In this document: positions 36,006 through 46,404 of the stretch, piece after piece
Numbering within the stretch: position 1 is the stretch's first letter
Layout of the letters: every line of letters starts with the position of its first letter
Origin: Gammaproteobacteria bacterium
GTDB lineage: Bacteria; Pseudomonadota; Gammaproteobacteria; GCA-001735895
NCBI GenBank assembly: GCA_030066085.1
Contig: JASJCI010000039.1
Location: 1-64,000, forward strand
Reading direction: 5' to 3'
DNA length: 64,000 nt
Program-made: the position numbers and the translations under genes
Notes under the pieces: model-generated
The model's database searches: none
What the model saw: only the letters and a program-made list of their open reading frames with translations
What the model was told of the DNA's origin: nothing

Positions 36006-37043
36006 ATGTCTTGCAGGCTAAAGTTTGTCCTGGCCATCCTGGGCCTGCTGGCCGCGTCCCGGCTGGCGGCCGCGCCGCTGGAAACCCTCGTTACCGAGCG
36101 GGTCGTGCAGCCGCTGGAATACCGGGTTGACGGTGTCGTCGAGGCGCGTCGCCAGGCGACCCTGTCGGCACAGGTCGCGGGCGAAGTAGAGGCCGTGTAT
36201 TTCGACGTCGACGATTTTGTCGAGCAGGGCAGCCTGGTGATGAAGATTCGCGACCGCGATTATCGTGCCCGCGCCGAGCAGGCGCGCGCGGCGCGCGCCG
36301 AGGCCGAAGCCGCGCTGCGCGAAGCACGCCTCGAGTTCAGCCGTAGCGAGGATCTGCGCAAGCAGAAGCTGATTTCCCAGGCCCAGTTCGATCGGGCCGA
36401 GGCCGGCCTGGCGGCGGCGGTCGCGCGCGCCGCTTCGGCCACCGCCGCGGTTGCGGGTGCCGAGGAATTACTGGGCTACACGGTGCTGCGTGCGCCCTAT
36501 AGCGGCGTGGTGGTCGAGCGGCACGTCGAGCCAGGGGAGAGCGTGCAGCCCGGGCAGCCGATCATAACCGGTTATGCCGAGGGCGAACTGCGGGTCAGTG
36601 CCGACGTGCCGCAGTCGCAGATCGACGCGCTGCGGCGCCTGCGCGAGGTGCGCGTTATCCGCGTGGAAACCGGTGCATCGCTCGCGGTCGACAAGATCAC
36701 GATTCACCCCTTCGCCAACCCGGCGAATCATTCCTTCCGCGTGCGTCTCGACCTGCCGTCGCAGGTGCCGGGCCTTTATCCGGGAATGCTGGTCAAGGTG
36801 GCGCTGGCGGTCGGCCAGACCGAGCGCTTGCTGTTGCCGAGCGTCGCGCTGGTGTCGCGCAGCGAGGTCAACGCCGTGTATGTCGCCGATGCCGAGGGCA
36901 GGCTTTCCCTGCGCCAGGTTCGTCCCGGTAATCGTTACGGCGAACAGATCGAGATTCTCGCCGGGCTCGAGGCGGGTGAGCGCGTGGCGCTGGACCCGGT
37001 GAAGGCGGGAATCGAGCACAAACGCCAGCTGGCGGGTGAGTAA
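36006..37043 (+). CDS. RND efflux periplasmic adaptor
   Basis: 345 residues with a Sec signal (about 1-22). It has a complete adaptor layout: a biotinyl-lipoyl half (ATLSAQVAGEVEAVYFDVDDFVEQGSLV, in parts), an alpha-hairpin (about 80-150, coiled-coil), the second half (YTVLRAPYSGVVVERHVEPGE) and beta-barrel/membrane-proximal domains. Its stop overlaps the pump gene start (TAATGG), showing co-translation. The exported substrate is unknown. Confidence 0.92.
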   Translation: MSCRLKFVLAILGLLAASRLAAAPLETLVTERVVQPLEYRVDGVVEARRQATLSAQVAGEVEAVYFDVDDFVEQGSLVMKIRDRDYRARAEQARAARAEAEAALREARLEFSRSEDLRKQKLISQAQFDRAEAGLAAAVARAASATAAVAGAEELLGYTVLRAPYSGVVVERHVEPGESVQPGQPIITGYAEGELRVSADVPQSQIDALRRLREVRVIRVETGASLAVDKITIHPFANPANHSFRVRLDLPSQVPGLYPGMLVKVALAVGQTERLLLPSVALVSRSEVNAVYVADAEGRLSLRQVRPGNRYGEQIEILAGLEAGERVALDPVKAGIEHKRQLAGE

Positions 37044-40000
37044 TGGCTGACGACCTGGGACTGTCCGGCAGGATTGCCAAAACTTTCCTGGTCTCGGAAA
37101 TCACGCCGCTGCTGGCGCTGATCGGGCTGCTGCTCGGAATCTTCGCCGTGGCGATCACGCCGCGCGAGGAAGAGCCGCAGATCGACGTCACCTTCGCCAA
37201 CGTCTTCATCCCGTTCCCGGGGGCGACCGCGTTCGAGGTGGAGCAGGTAGTCAGCACCCCCGCCGAGCAGGTGCTGGCCGAAATCGTCGGCATCAAGCAC
37301 ATCTACTCGGTGTCGCGCCCGGGAATGGCAATCCTGACGGTGCAGTTCGAGGTAGGCGAGACCCGCGCCGACGCCATCGTGCGCCTGTATAACAAGCTTT
37401 ATTCGAACGCGGACTGGTTGCCGGCCAACATGGGTGTCGGTGAACCGATCGTCAAGCCGCGCGGTATCGACGACGTACCCGTGGTGGCGCTGACCCTGTG
37501 GCAGCGCGAACCCCTGCGTGGTTCGGTCGAACTGCTGCAGGTGGCGCACTCGCTCGAAGCCGAGCTGAAGCGGGTGCCGGGTACGCGCGATATTTATACC
37601 CTGGGCGGTACCGAGCGCAGCCTGCGTATCCTGCTCGACCCCGTGCGCATGGCCGGCTATGGCATCGACCTGCAGCAGATCCGGCACGGGATTCTGGCCG
37701 CCAACCGGTCCTACGATGCCGGTGCGGTAGTGCGCGACAATCGCGAGATCAGCCTGCAGTCGGGCCTGTTCCTGAGCGAAGCGTCCGAGGTGGGCGACCT
37801 CGTGATCGGCCTGTCGGACGGTGTACCGGTCAGCCTGGGCGACATCGCCGAGATCGAGACCGAACCGGGCCAGGCCGGCCAATACGTTCTGTTCGGCACC
37901 GGTCCCGCGGCAGCCGACAAGGGTATCGAGGCCGATGGTCGCTATCCCGCCGTTACCATCGCGGTGGCGAAGAAACCCGGCAGTAACGCGATCGATGTCG
38001 CCGAACAGGTAATCGGCCGCATCGACCAGTTGCGCGGCCTGGTTATCCCCGACGACGTCGAGGTAACGGTGACGCGTAACTACGGCGAAACGGCCAACGA
38101 AAAGGCGATGACACTGATGCAGAAGCTGGCGTTTGCCACCGCTGTCGTGGTGCTGCTGGTGGTGGTCACGCTCGGCCTGCGCGAGGCCGTGATCGTCGGT
38201 GTCGCGGTCGTGGTTACTCTCGCGCTGACGCTGTTCGCGTCCTGGGCATGGGGCTTCACCCTGAACCGGGTATCGCTGTTTGCGCTGATCTTTTCCATCG
38301 GTATCCTGGTCGACGATGCCATCGTCGTGGTGGAAAACATCCACCGCCACATGGGCATTGGCGAAAAGAGCCTGCGCGAAGCCATTCCGCTGGCGGTCGA
38401 CGAGGTCGGCGGTCCGACTATCCTGGCCACCTTCACCGTGGTTGCGGCGCTGTTGCCGATGGCCTTCGTCAGCGGCCTGATGGGGCCGTACATGAGCCCG
38501 ATCCCGATCAACGCCAGTATCGGCATGCTGATTTCGCTGGCGGTAGCTTTTATCGTGACCCCGTGGATGAGCCTGAAGCTGCTCGGCGGCAAGGCCGAAG
38601 CCGGCGGGCACGGCGCGCACGGCGATCAGTCGCTGTATCCGCTGTTCAGCCGGATTTTTACCCCGTTCCTCGATCCGCGACGCGGTCGCCGCAACCGCTG
38701 GCTGCTGCTGCTGATCATTATCGCGCTGATCCTGGCCTCGCTCAGCCTCGCGGGTTTCAAGCTCGTGGTGCTGAAAATGCTGCCGTTCGACAACAAGTCC
38801 GAAATCCAGGTTATCGTCGACCTGCCGGAAGGCACCAGCCTCGAGCGCAGCCGGCGCGTAGTCGAGGAGCTTGCCGACGCGGTCGCCGGGTTCGACGAGG
38901 TCACGGATTACCAGGCTTACGTCGGTACCGCGGCGCCGATCAATTTCAACGGGCTGGTGCGCCAGTACTACCTGCGGGAATCGGCGCAGCTCGCCGACAT
39001 CCAGGTCAATCTCAGGCACAAGTCGCTGCGGGATCGCAAGAGCCACGAAATTGCGCTGGCGATGCGCGCACCGCTGCAGGCGATTGGCCGGCGCTACGAC
39101 GCCAACGTCAAGATCGTCGAGGTGCCGCCGGGACCCCCGGTGCAGGCGCCGCTGGTGGCCGAGATCTACGGCATCGATTATGCCGGGCAGATCGCGCTGG
39201 CACGCGAACTGCGCGGCGTGCTGGAAAGCACCGACGGCATCGTCGACGTCGACGACAGTGTCGAGACCGATTCGGAGCGCTGGATCTTCGCCATCGATCG
39301 CGAAAAAGCGACCCGGCTGGGACTCGACCAGGCGGCGATCGCCGGCGCTATCGCCACGCTCGTCGGTGGCGAGGATGTCGGTTACCTGCATCGGGACGAC
39401 ATCAAGTATCCCGTTCCGCTGCGCCTGCAGCTCGCCGAGGGCGATCGCGCCGAACCCAATCGACTGCTGTCGCTCGAGCTGCGCTCGGCGCAGGGCAGCC
39501 TGGTGCCTTTGTCGGAGGTGGTGCGCAAAATCGAAAGCCGCAACGAGGTTAGCATCTATCACAAGGACCTGCTGCCGGTCGTGTTCGTAACCGGCGACAT
39601 GGCGGGTGAACTCGACAGCCCGCTGTACGGCATGTTCGACGTGCTGCTGCAGTTACAGGAGCCGGACGTGCTGGCCTCGCTGGACCAGCCGATCGAGCAG
39701 TACCTGATCCAGCAGCCGGAAAATCCCTACCGTTACAGTCTCAAGTGGGATGGTGAATGGCAGGTGACCTACGAGACTTTTCGCGACATGGGGCTGGCTT
39801 ATTCCGTGGGACTGATCATGATTTACCTTCTGGTGGTTGCGCAGTTTCGTTCCTACGCGACGCCGCTGGTGATCATGGCGCCGATTCCGCTGACCATAAT
39901 CGGCGTGCTGCCGGGACATGCGGTGATTTCCCTGTTCGGCTCGACCGCCCAGTTTACCGCGACCTCGATGATCGGCATGATCGCGTTAGCCGGCATTATC

Positions 40001-40282
40001 GTGCGTAACTCGATCCTGCTGGTCGATTTCATCAACGAGCAGCTGGCCGCGGGCGTCGATCTTGCCGAAGCGGTGGTGCAGGCGGCGGCCGTGCGGGCGC
40101 GGCCGATTGCGCTGACCGCGCTGGCGGCCGTGCTCGGCGCGTTTTTCATTCTCGACGACCCGATATTCAACGGTCTCGCGATCGCGCTGATTTTCGGCAT
40201 CCTGATATCGACGCTGTTGACCCTGATCGTGATCCCGGTGGTCTACTTCGCCCTCAGGTCGCGGGATTACCAACAGGCATGA
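37043..40282 (+). CDS. RND-family efflux permease
   Basis: 1079 residues with about 12 membrane helices and two large periplasmic loops. The proton-relay pair is in SIGILVDDAIVVVENIHRH (helix 4 DD). Other family marks are VDLPEGTSLERSRRVVEEL and the C-terminal MIALAGIIVRNSILLVDF. The first helix is followed by PREEEPQIDVTFANVFIPFPGATA, a form common in the group of proteobacterial AcrB/CzcA relatives with unknown drug or metal substrates. Metal-pump signatures are not evident, so the substrate is open. Confidence 0.93.
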   Translation: MADDLGLSGRIAKTFLVSEITPLLALIGLLLGIFAVAITPREEEPQIDVTFANVFIPFPGATAFEVEQVVSTPAEQVLAEIVGIKHIYSVSRPGMAILTVQFEVGETRADAIVRLYNKLYSNADWLPANMGVGEPIVKPRGIDDVPVVALTLWQREPLRGSVELLQVAHSLEAELKRVPGTRDIYTLGGTERSLRILLDPVRMAGYGIDLQQIRHGILAANRSYDAGAVVRDNREISLQSGLFLSEASEVGDLVIGLSDGVPVSLGDIAEIETEPGQAGQYVLFGTGPAAADKGIEADGRYPAVTIAVAKKPGSNAIDVAEQVIGRIDQLRGLVIPDDVEVTVTRNYGETANEKAMTLMQKLAFATAVVVLLVVVTLGLREAVIVGVAVVVTLALTLFASWAWGFTLNRVSLFALIFSIGILVDDAIVVVENIHRHMGIGEKSLREAIPLAVDEVGGPTILATFTVVAALLPMAFVSGLMGPYMSPIPINASIGMLISLAVAFIVTPWMSLKLLGGKAEAGGHGAHGDQSLYPLFSRIFTPFLDPRRGRRNRWLLLLIIIALILASLSLAGFKLVVLKMLPFDNKSEIQVIVDLPEGTSLERSRRVVEELADAVAGFDEVTDYQAYVGTAAPINFNGLVRQYYLRESAQLADIQVNLRHKSLRDRKSHEIALAMRAPLQAIGRRYDANVKIVEVPPGPPVQAPLVAEIYGIDYAGQIALARELRGVLESTDGIVDVDDSVETDSERWIFAIDREKATRLGLDQAAIAGAIATLVGGEDVGYLHRDDIKYPVPLRLQLAEGDRAEPNRLLSLELRSAQGSLVPLSEVVRKIESRNEVSIYHKDLLPVVFVTGDMAGELDSPLYGMFDVLLQLQEPDVLASLDQPIEQYLIQQPENPYRYSLKWDGEWQVTYETFRDMGLAYSVGLIMIYLLVVAQFRSYATPLVIMAPIPLTIIGVLPGHAVISLFGSTAQFTATSMIGMIALAGIIVRNSILLVDFINEQLAAGVDLAEAVVQAAAVRARPIALTALAAVLGAFFILDDPIFNGLAIALIFGILISTLLTLIVIPVVYFALRSRDYQQA

Positions 40283-40329
40283 AGCTCGCCCGGGCGCCGT
40301 GCGGTTGGAGCGTGGTCCCGGGTCGACAC

Positions 40330-41262
40330 TCAGTTGCTGGCGAGGTAGTGACGGCCGTTGCGCGCGATGAACTTCCACAGCGCCTCGGCCGAGGGCAGGA
40401 AACGCTTGCCGGCATGCTTGACCAGGAACCACTTGCGGTTGATCGGCAGCCCCTTGACGTCGAGTGCCACGAGGCGCCCCTCGGCCAGCTCGGCGGCGAC
40501 GGTATGGGCCGAGATCACCGCGATTCCCATGCCGGCCATGACGGCCTGCTTGATGGTTTCATTGCTGCCGAACTCGAGCCCGGAACTGGGCAGCTGCTTG
40601 TCGCGGCTGAACAGTCGATCGGTCACCCCGCGGGTGCCCGAACCGGTTTCGCGCAGCAAAAACGTCTCGCCGCGCAACGCCTGCAGCGGAATTCTCGACT
40701 CCTGCGCCAGCGGGTGATCGGGGGCCGCAATGATGATTTGCGGATTTTTGCTGATGAACTCGCGCTTGACCTCGAAGTGTTCCGGCGGCGTGCCGGTGAT
40801 CGCAAAGTCGAGCTCCAGCCGTTCGAGTTTTTCCATCGTGCTCGCGCGGTTACCCACCTGCAACTGGATGCGGATGTCGGGATAAATCTTCATGAATGCC
40901 GCGAGCACCGTGGGCGCGAAGTAGCGCGCGGTGCTGACCACGCCCACCGAGACCACGCCGTGGTCGACGCCCTTGAGCGCGTCGACGGTTTCCCCGAAGC
41001 GCAACATCAGCGCGTCGATTTCGCCCACCAGCTCTTCGAGCTCGCGACCGATGCGGGTCGGCGTCATCGACCCGTCCACGCGGTCGAACAGCGGGGCGCC
41101 GATGGCGTTTTCGAGATCGCGCAGCTGCAGCGACACCGCCGGTGGCGTCAGGTGCATCAGCTTGGCCGCGCCGGAAAGCGAACCGGCGCGCCTGACCGCG
41201 TCGAATCCGCGTAACTGGCGCAGGGTGATATTGCGCAACCAGGGGTAAAGATTTTCTTTCAT
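40330..41262 (-). CDS. cbbR: LysR-type regulator of the Calvin-cycle operon
   Basis: 310 residues. The winged HTH (about 12-72) reads TLRQLRGFDAVRRAGSLSGAAKLMHLTPPAVSLQLRDLE, in parts typical of CbbR. A LysR effector domain follows. It is divergent from cbbF across a 78-base AT-rich gap, the usual arrangement for CbbR, which senses Calvin-cycle metabolites or NADPH and activates cbb genes. Confidence 0.93.
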   Translation of the reverse strand: MKENLYPWLRNITLRQLRGFDAVRRAGSLSGAAKLMHLTPPAVSLQLRDLENAIGAPLFDRVDGSMTPTRIGRELEELVGEIDALMLRFGETVDALKGVDHGVVSVGVVSTARYFAPTVLAAFMKIYPDIRIQLQVGNRASTMEKLERLELDFAITGTPPEHFEVKREFISKNPQIIIAAPDHPLAQESRIPLQALRGETFLLRETGSGTRGVTDRLFSRDKQLPSSGLEFGSNETIKQAVMAGMGIAVISAHTVAAELAEGRLVALDVKGLPINRKWFLVKHAGKRFLPSAEALWKFIARNGRHYLASN

Positions 41263-41340
41263 AAGTATAAAGATTATTAAACTTTACTTAAATCTTAAAT
41301 AGGAATAATTTCCTTGTCAAACACGGGGTTTTAAACATCA
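41263..41340. promoter_or_regulatory. cbbR-cbbF divergent promoter with LysR-type inverted repeat
   Basis: The 78-base spacer is strongly AT-rich. It holds TAAAG-N9-CTTTA (41268-41286), followed by the direct repeat TTAAAT-C-TTAAAT (41288-41300). These are plausible CbbR contact sites. No clear Shine-Dalgarno precedes the cbbF ATG at 41341. Confidence 0.5.
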
Positions 41341-42372
41341 ATGAAAACAGGGTTGAACTTGCCGACGGTACTCGACCGTTGGGCTGAAAACGTAGCTGGC
41401 CGCCAGCAACTGGCCACCATCGTGGCGACCATCGCCGATGCCGGCATCAGGCTTTCGCGCGTCATCGCCCGCCACGACCTGGTCGATTACGGCAGTGTCG
41501 GCGGCAGCGAAAACGCGGACGGAGACTTGCAAAAAGCGCTGGACGTCTTTTCCCACCAGCTTTACGAAAAAGCACTGGAGCGACTGCCCCTGACGTTTAT
41601 CGCTTCGGAGGAGCGCGAGCTCCTGCGCGAGCTCGATCCCGGCGCGCGTTACGGTGTAGCGCTGGACCCGCTGGACGGTTCCAGCAACATCGACACCAAC
41701 CTGTCGATCGGGACTATCTTTTCGGTGCTCGAAGTCAGCGCCGCCGACCTGTTCGAAATCCCGCCCGGCAAGTGCCAGCGCGTGGCCGGGTTCATCTGCT
41801 TCGGGCCGCAGACACGGCTGACCCTGAGCCTCGGCGATGGCACGCAGGTGTTTTTGCTCGACCCCGAGAGCGGCGAGTTCCTGCTGGTCGAAGACCAGGT
41901 CGAGATACCGCCGGCACGGCCGGAATTTGCGATCAATACCTCGAATTACCGTTTCTGGGATGACAACGTGCGGCACTTCATCGACGACTGCATCGCGGGA
42001 CAGGACGGTAACCTCGGCCGTGATTTCAACATGCGCTGGAATGCGTCGCTGGTGGCCGAAGCAGGCCGCATTCTCGAACGCGGCGGAGTATTTCTCTATC
42101 CCGGCGATTCGAGGCCCGGCTACGGCAGCGGCCGCCTGCGCCTGCTCTATGAAGCGGTGCCGCTGGCGATGATCGTCGAACAGGCCGGTGGTCGTGCCTG
42201 CGACGGCAACGAGCACATTCTCGGCAAGCGCCTGGAATCGCTGCATCAGCGGGTGCCGCTGATCTTCGGCTCGCACGACCGGGTCGAAGAAGTCATCGAC
42301 TACATTTCGGGCCAGGCGCTGGAAACCACCCATTTCCCGCTTTTCGAGCACCGCGGATTATTCAGAAACTAG
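41341..42372 (+). CDS. cbbF: Fructose-1,6-bisphosphatase class I
   Basis: 343 residues. Class I FBPase motifs are present: SVGGSENADGDLQKALDV, the metal-binding YGVALDPLDGSSNIDTNLSIGTIF, LLYEAVPLAMIVEQAGG, and the RVPLIFGS end. It dephosphorylates fructose-1,6-bisphosphate (and possibly sedoheptulose bisphosphate) for RuBP regeneration. It is the first gene of the cbb operon. Confidence 0.96.
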   Translation: MKTGLNLPTVLDRWAENVAGRQQLATIVATIADAGIRLSRVIARHDLVDYGSVGGSENADGDLQKALDVFSHQLYEKALERLPLTFIASEERELLRELDPGARYGVALDPLDGSSNIDTNLSIGTIFSVLEVSAADLFEIPPGKCQRVAGFICFGPQTRLTLSLGDGTQVFLLDPESGEFLLVEDQVEIPPARPEFAINTSNYRFWDDNVRHFIDDCIAGQDGNLGRDFNMRWNASLVAEAGRILERGGVFLYPGDSRPGYGSGRLRLLYEAVPLAMIVEQAGGRACDGNEHILGKRLESLHQRVPLIFGSHDRVEEVIDYISGQALETTHFPLFEHRGLFRN

Positions 42373-42381
42373 GGCGCAAAC

Positions 42382-43257
42382 ATGTCGACCAAACATCCCA
42401 TACTGTCCATCACCGGTTCCTCCGGCGCCGGCACGACCACGGTCAAGGAAACTTTCGAGCACATTTTCTTTCGTGAAAGCATCAAGGCCTGTTACATCGA
42501 GGGTGACGCCTTTCACCGCTACAACCGCCAGCAGATGAAGCAGGCCATGGCCGCGGCGGAGGAGTCGGGTAACAAGCATTACAGCCATTTCGGCCCGGAA
42601 GCCAACCTGTTCGCCGAGCTCGAGGACGTGTTTCGCCAGTACAGTGAAACCGGCACCGGGCGGACCCGCCATTACGTGCACGACGATGCCGAGGCTTCGA
42701 CCTATGGTGTCGAGCCGGGCAATTTCACCGACTGGGAGCAGTTTCCGGCGGACACCGACATCCTGTTCTACGAGGGATTGCACGGGGCGATCAACACGCC
42801 GCAAGGCAACGTTGCCCAGTATGCCGATCTGAAGGTCGGCGTGGTGCCGGTCATCAATCTCGAATGGATCCAGAAAATGCATCGTGACAAGGCCAAGCGC
42901 GGTTACTCCACCGAGGCGATTACCGACACGATCCTGCGGCGCATGCCGGATTACATCGATTATATCTGTCCGCAGTTCAGCAATACCGACATCAACTTCC
43001 AGCGTGTACCCGTGGTCGATACCTCGAACCCGGTCATTTCGCGCTGGATACCGACCGCCGACGAGTCGATGGTCGTGATCCGCTTCGCCAACCCGCGCGG
43101 GATCGATTTTCCCTACCTGCTGAACATGATTCACAACAGCTTCATGTCGCGCCCCAACGTCATCGTCATCCCGGGCGGCAAGATCGATCTCGCGATGCAG
43201 CTGATTTTTACCCCGCTCGTGCTGCAGATGGTCGAGCGCAAACGGCGCGCCGCCTGA
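42382..43257 (+). CDS. cbbP: Phosphoribulokinase, proteobacterial type
   Basis: 291 residues. The P-loop is [16 protein letters not shown] (about 8-23). [15 protein letters not shown] carries the ribulose-phosphate site, and [13 protein letters not shown] the catalytic region. It converts ribulose-5-phosphate and ATP to RuBP, substrate of RuBisCO. Length and motifs match the octameric bacterial enzymes. It starts nine bases after cbbF. Confidence 0.97.
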   Translation: MSTKHPILSITGSSGAGTTTVKETFEHIFFRESIKACYIEGDAFHRYNRQQMKQAMAAAEESGNKHYSHFGPEANLFAELEDVFRQYSETGTGRTRHYVHDDAEASTYGVEPGNFTDWEQFPADTDILFYEGLHGAINTPQGNVAQYADLKVGVVPVINLEWIQKMHRDKAKRGYSTEAITDTILRRMPDYIDYICPQFSNTDINFQRVPVVDTSNPVISRWIPTADESMVVIRFANPRGIDFPYLLNMIHNSFMSRPNVIVIPGGKIDLAMQLIFTPLVLQMVERKRRAA

Positions 43258-43270
43258 AGGAGGAAAGATC

Positions 43271-45280
43271 ATGGATACCAAGGTCAAGCAGGATGTTTCC
43301 CGTAGCGAAACGCGCAAGCGCATGGCCAATGCGATCCGGGCGTTGTCGATGGACGCGGTGCAGGCCGCCAACTCGGGCCATCCCGGCATGCCGATGGGTA
43401 TGGCGGACGTCGCCAGCGTACTGTTCGCCGACTATCTCAAGTTCGACCCGTCGGCACCGGACTGGCCGGATCGCGATCGTTTCGTGCTGTCCGCCGGGCA
43501 CGGCTCGATGCTGCTCTACAGCCTGCTGTATCTGTGTGGCTACGCAGACATCACGATCGATGAAATCCGCAATTTCCGCCAGCTCGGCGCGCGTACCGCC
43601 GGCCACCCCGAGTACGGCTACGCCGCCGGTATCGAAATGACCACCGGCCCGCTGGGGCAGGGTATCGCCACCGCGGTCGGCATGGCGCTGGCCGAGCACA
43701 AGCTGGCGGCCGAGTTCGGCAGCGACATCGTCGATCATCATACCTACGTGCTCGCCGGCGATGGCTGCCTGATGGAGGGTATCAGCCACGAGGCGATCGA
43801 CCTGGCCGGGCACCTGCGGCTCGACAAGCTGATCGTGCTGTTCGACGACAACTCGATTTCCATCGACGGACCCACCAGCCTGGCAACGTCGACCGACCAG
43901 CTCGCGCGCTTCGCCGCGGCCGGCTGGGATACCTGTTACATCGACGGGCACGACCCGGCAGCGATCGCGGGCGCAATCGAGCAGGCGCAACAGTCCGAGC
44001 GGCCATCGCTGATCGCCTGCCGCACCGTGATCGGCTACGGCGCGCCCAACAAGCAGGGCACTGCGGCTACCCACGGCGCACCGCTCGGCGACGAAGAGAT
44101 CGCCGCTGCCCGCAAGCAGCTCGACTGGGAGCATCCGCCGTTCGAAATTCCTGCCGATCTGCTCGATCGCTGGCGCAGCTGCGCGCTGCGCGGCGTGACC
44201 GCACGCCAGGCCTGGCAGGCCAACCTGGCGCGACTGCCGGCAAGTTCCCGGCAACGCCTTGACAGCATGCTCGCCGGCGATCTCGGCGCTGATTTCGATG
44301 GCGTAATCGCGGCGCTGAAAAAACGCTTCAGCGAGGAGCAACCCAAACTCGCGACGCGCCAGTCGTCGCAGGTGGTCATCGAAGCGCTGCTCGACGAGGT
44401 CCCGGGCCTGCTCAGCGGGTCGGCCGATCTGAGCGGTTCGAACGGTACCCGTCCGGCCAATGCCGTATCGATCACGCCACAGGATTTCAGCGGCAACTAC
44501 CTGCATTACGGCGTGCGCGAACACGCGATGGCCGCGGCGATGAACGGCATTGCCCTGCACGGTGGATACATCCCGCTGGCCGGCACCTTTCTCGCCTTCG
44601 CCGACTACAGCCGTCCGGCGATCCGGCTCGGCGCGCTGATGCATCAGCGCGTGGTGCACGTTATGACCCACGATTCGATCGGGCTCGGCGAAGACGGCCC
44701 GACGCACCAGCCGGTCGAGCAGATCGCGTCGTTGCGCGCGATGCCAAACCTGCTGGTGTTTCGCCCGGCGGACGCGGTCGAGGTGGCCGAATCCTGGGCC
44801 TGCGCGCTGCAGCAGCGGGATTGTCCGTCGGTGCTGTGCCTCACGCGCCAGGGTTTGCCGACGCTGCGTATCGAACACCGTCGCGAGAACCTCGTCGGCC
44901 GCGGTGCCTACGTCATGCGCGAAGCCGAGGGCAAACGCCGCGCGACGCTGCTCGCGACCGGTTCCGAGGTCGCGATTGCACTCGCTGCGGCCGAGATGCT
45001 GGCACGCTTCGGCGTCGAGGTAGCGGTCGTGTCCATGCCGTGCTGGGAGCTGTTCGAGCAGCAGTCCGAGGAATACCGGCAGGCCGTGCTCGGTAACGAG
45101 TTCCGGGTTGCGATCGAAGCCGCTTCGCCGCTGGGCTGGGAGCGCTGGACCGGGCGTTACGGCCACGTGATCGGCATGCAGGGTTTCGGCGCTTCGGGCA
45201 AGGCGGAAGATTTATACACGCACTTCGGCATTACCGCGCAAGCGGTGCACGACGAAGTCAGAAGCATGCTGCAGATTTAA
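43271..45280 (+). CDS. cbbT: Transketolase
   Basis: 669 residues. The N-terminal thiamine-binding domain has [31 protein letters not shown] and the GDGCLMEG...NS diphosphate motif. The middle domain has [17 protein letters not shown], and [17 protein letters not shown] is the transketolase signature. It moves two-carbon units in RuBP regeneration. A good AAGGAGGAAAG ribosome site lies between cbbP and its ATG. Confidence 0.97.
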   Translation: MDTKVKQDVSRSETRKRMANAIRALSMDAVQAANSGHPGMPMGMADVASVLFADYLKFDPSAPDWPDRDRFVLSAGHGSMLLYSLLYLCGYADITIDEIRNFRQLGARTAGHPEYGYAAGIEMTTGPLGQGIATAVGMALAEHKLAAEFGSDIVDHHTYVLAGDGCLMEGISHEAIDLAGHLRLDKLIVLFDDNSISIDGPTSLATSTDQLARFAAAGWDTCYIDGHDPAAIAGAIEQAQQSERPSLIACRTVIGYGAPNKQGTAATHGAPLGDEEIAAARKQLDWEHPPFEIPADLLDRWRSCALRGVTARQAWQANLARLPASSRQRLDSMLAGDLGADFDGVIAALKKRFSEEQPKLATRQSSQVVIEALLDEVPGLLSGSADLSGSNGTRPANAVSITPQDFSGNYLHYGVREHAMAAAMNGIALHGGYIPLAGTFLAFADYSRPAIRLGALMHQRVVHVMTHDSIGLGEDGPTHQPVEQIASLRAMPNLLVFRPADAVEVAESWACALQQRDCPSVLCLTRQGLPTLRIEHRRENLVGRGAYVMREAEGKRRATLLATGSEVAIALAAAEMLARFGVEVAVVSMPCWELFEQQSEEYRQAVLGNEFRVAIEAASPLGWERWTGRYGHVIGMQGFGASGKAEDLYTHFGITAQAVHDEVRSMLQI

Positions 45281-45299
45281 CCACCGGGGGATTCGAGAA

Positions 45300-46379
45300 A
45301 TGGCACGAATTACGCTGAGACAGTTGCTGGACGACGCCGCCGAGCGTGGCTATGGCGTGCCGGCATTCAATATCAACAACATGGAGCAGGTGCTCGCGAT
45401 CATGCAGGCAGCCAGCGAGGTCGATGCGCCCGTGATCCTGCAGGCCAGTCGCGGTGCGCGCGGTTACGCCGGCGACATCATGCTTCGCAAGATGGTCGAG
45501 GCGGCGGAGGAAATGTTTCCGCGCATTCCGATCTGCCTGCACCAGGATCACGGCAACAACCGCGCGACCTGCGTGTCGGCGATGCAGGCCGGCTTCACCT
45601 CCGTCATGATGGACGGCTCGCTCGAAGCTGATGCAAAAACTCCCGCCAGTTACGACTACAACCTCGGCATTACCGGCGAAGTCACTGCCATCGCGCACGA
45701 CATCGGCGTGTCGGTCGAGGGTGAGCTCGGCTGCCTCGGTTCGCTGGAGACGGGCGAGGGCGAGGCCGAGGACGGCCACGGTTTCGAGGGCAGTCTCAGC
45801 ATGGAGCAGCTGCTGACCGACCCGGACCAGGCGGTGGACTTCGTGACCCGCACGCGGGTCGATGCACTCGCGATCGCGATGGGTACTTCGCACGGTGCCT
45901 ACAAGTTCAGCCGCAAACCCGACGGCGACATCCTGGCGATGAACGTGGTCAGGGAAATCAACGAAAAGCTGCCCGAGGTGCACCTGGTCATGCACGGATC
46001 GTCGTCGGTACCGCAGGAACTGCAGGATATCTTCAACCAGTTCGGCGGCGAAATGCCGCAAACCTACGGCGTGCCGGTCGAGGAAATCGTCCGCGGCATC
46101 AGGCACGGCGTGCGCAAGGTCAACATCGACACCGACTGTCGCCTGGCGATGACCGGCGAATTTCGCCGCATCGGTGAACAGGACAGGAGCCAGTTCGACC
46201 CGCGCAAGTTTCTCGCGCCGGCGCTCGCGGCCATGCAGCAGCTGTGCCGCGATCGCTTCGAACAGTTCGGTACCGCCGGCAACGCCAGCCGTATCCAGCC
46301 GATCGCGGTGGCCGAGATGGCCAAACGCTACGCCGCGGGCGAGCTCGATCCGAAAGTCGCGCGCCCCACGGCCGCATGA
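45300..46379 (+). CDS. cbbA: Fructose-bisphosphate aldolase class II, Calvin-cycle subtype
   Basis: 359 residues. Zinc and catalytic motifs are [40 protein letters not shown], and the HGSSSVP and NIDTDCRLA regions. This subtype condenses dihydroxyacetone phosphate with GAP or erythrose-4-phosphate. It lies between transketolase and RuBisCO as in other cbb operons. Confidence 0.97.
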   Translation: MARITLRQLLDDAAERGYGVPAFNINNMEQVLAIMQAASEVDAPVILQASRGARGYAGDIMLRKMVEAAEEMFPRIPICLHQDHGNNRATCVSAMQAGFTSVMMDGSLEADAKTPASYDYNLGITGEVTAIAHDIGVSVEGELGCLGSLETGEGEAEDGHGFEGSLSMEQLLTDPDQAVDFVTRTRVDALAIAMGTSHGAYKFSRKPDGDILAMNVVREINEKLPEVHLVMHGSSSVPQELQDIFNQFGGEMPQTYGVPVEEIVRGIRHGVRKVNIDTDCRLAMTGEFRRIGEQDRSQFDPRKFLAPALAAMQQLCRDRFEQFGTAGNASRIQPIAVAEMAKRYAAGELDPKVARPTAA

Positions 46380-46404
46380 ATTCAGTCTGTAACGGAGAAA
46401 ACAC

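Noticed and set aside
36935-39562. 875-residue open frame on the minus strand, antisense to the RND pump
   Set aside because: The product is low-complexity (Gln, His, Arg-rich) with no family features, while the plus strand gives a complete RND protein.
40283-40329. Terminator between the RND pump and cbbR
   Set aside because: There are only short CCCGGG matches without a U-tract, so no convincing hairpin.
43208-45166. 652-residue minus-strand frame opposite transketolase
   Set aside because: It is antisense to a complete transketolase and has composition typical of a shadow frame.
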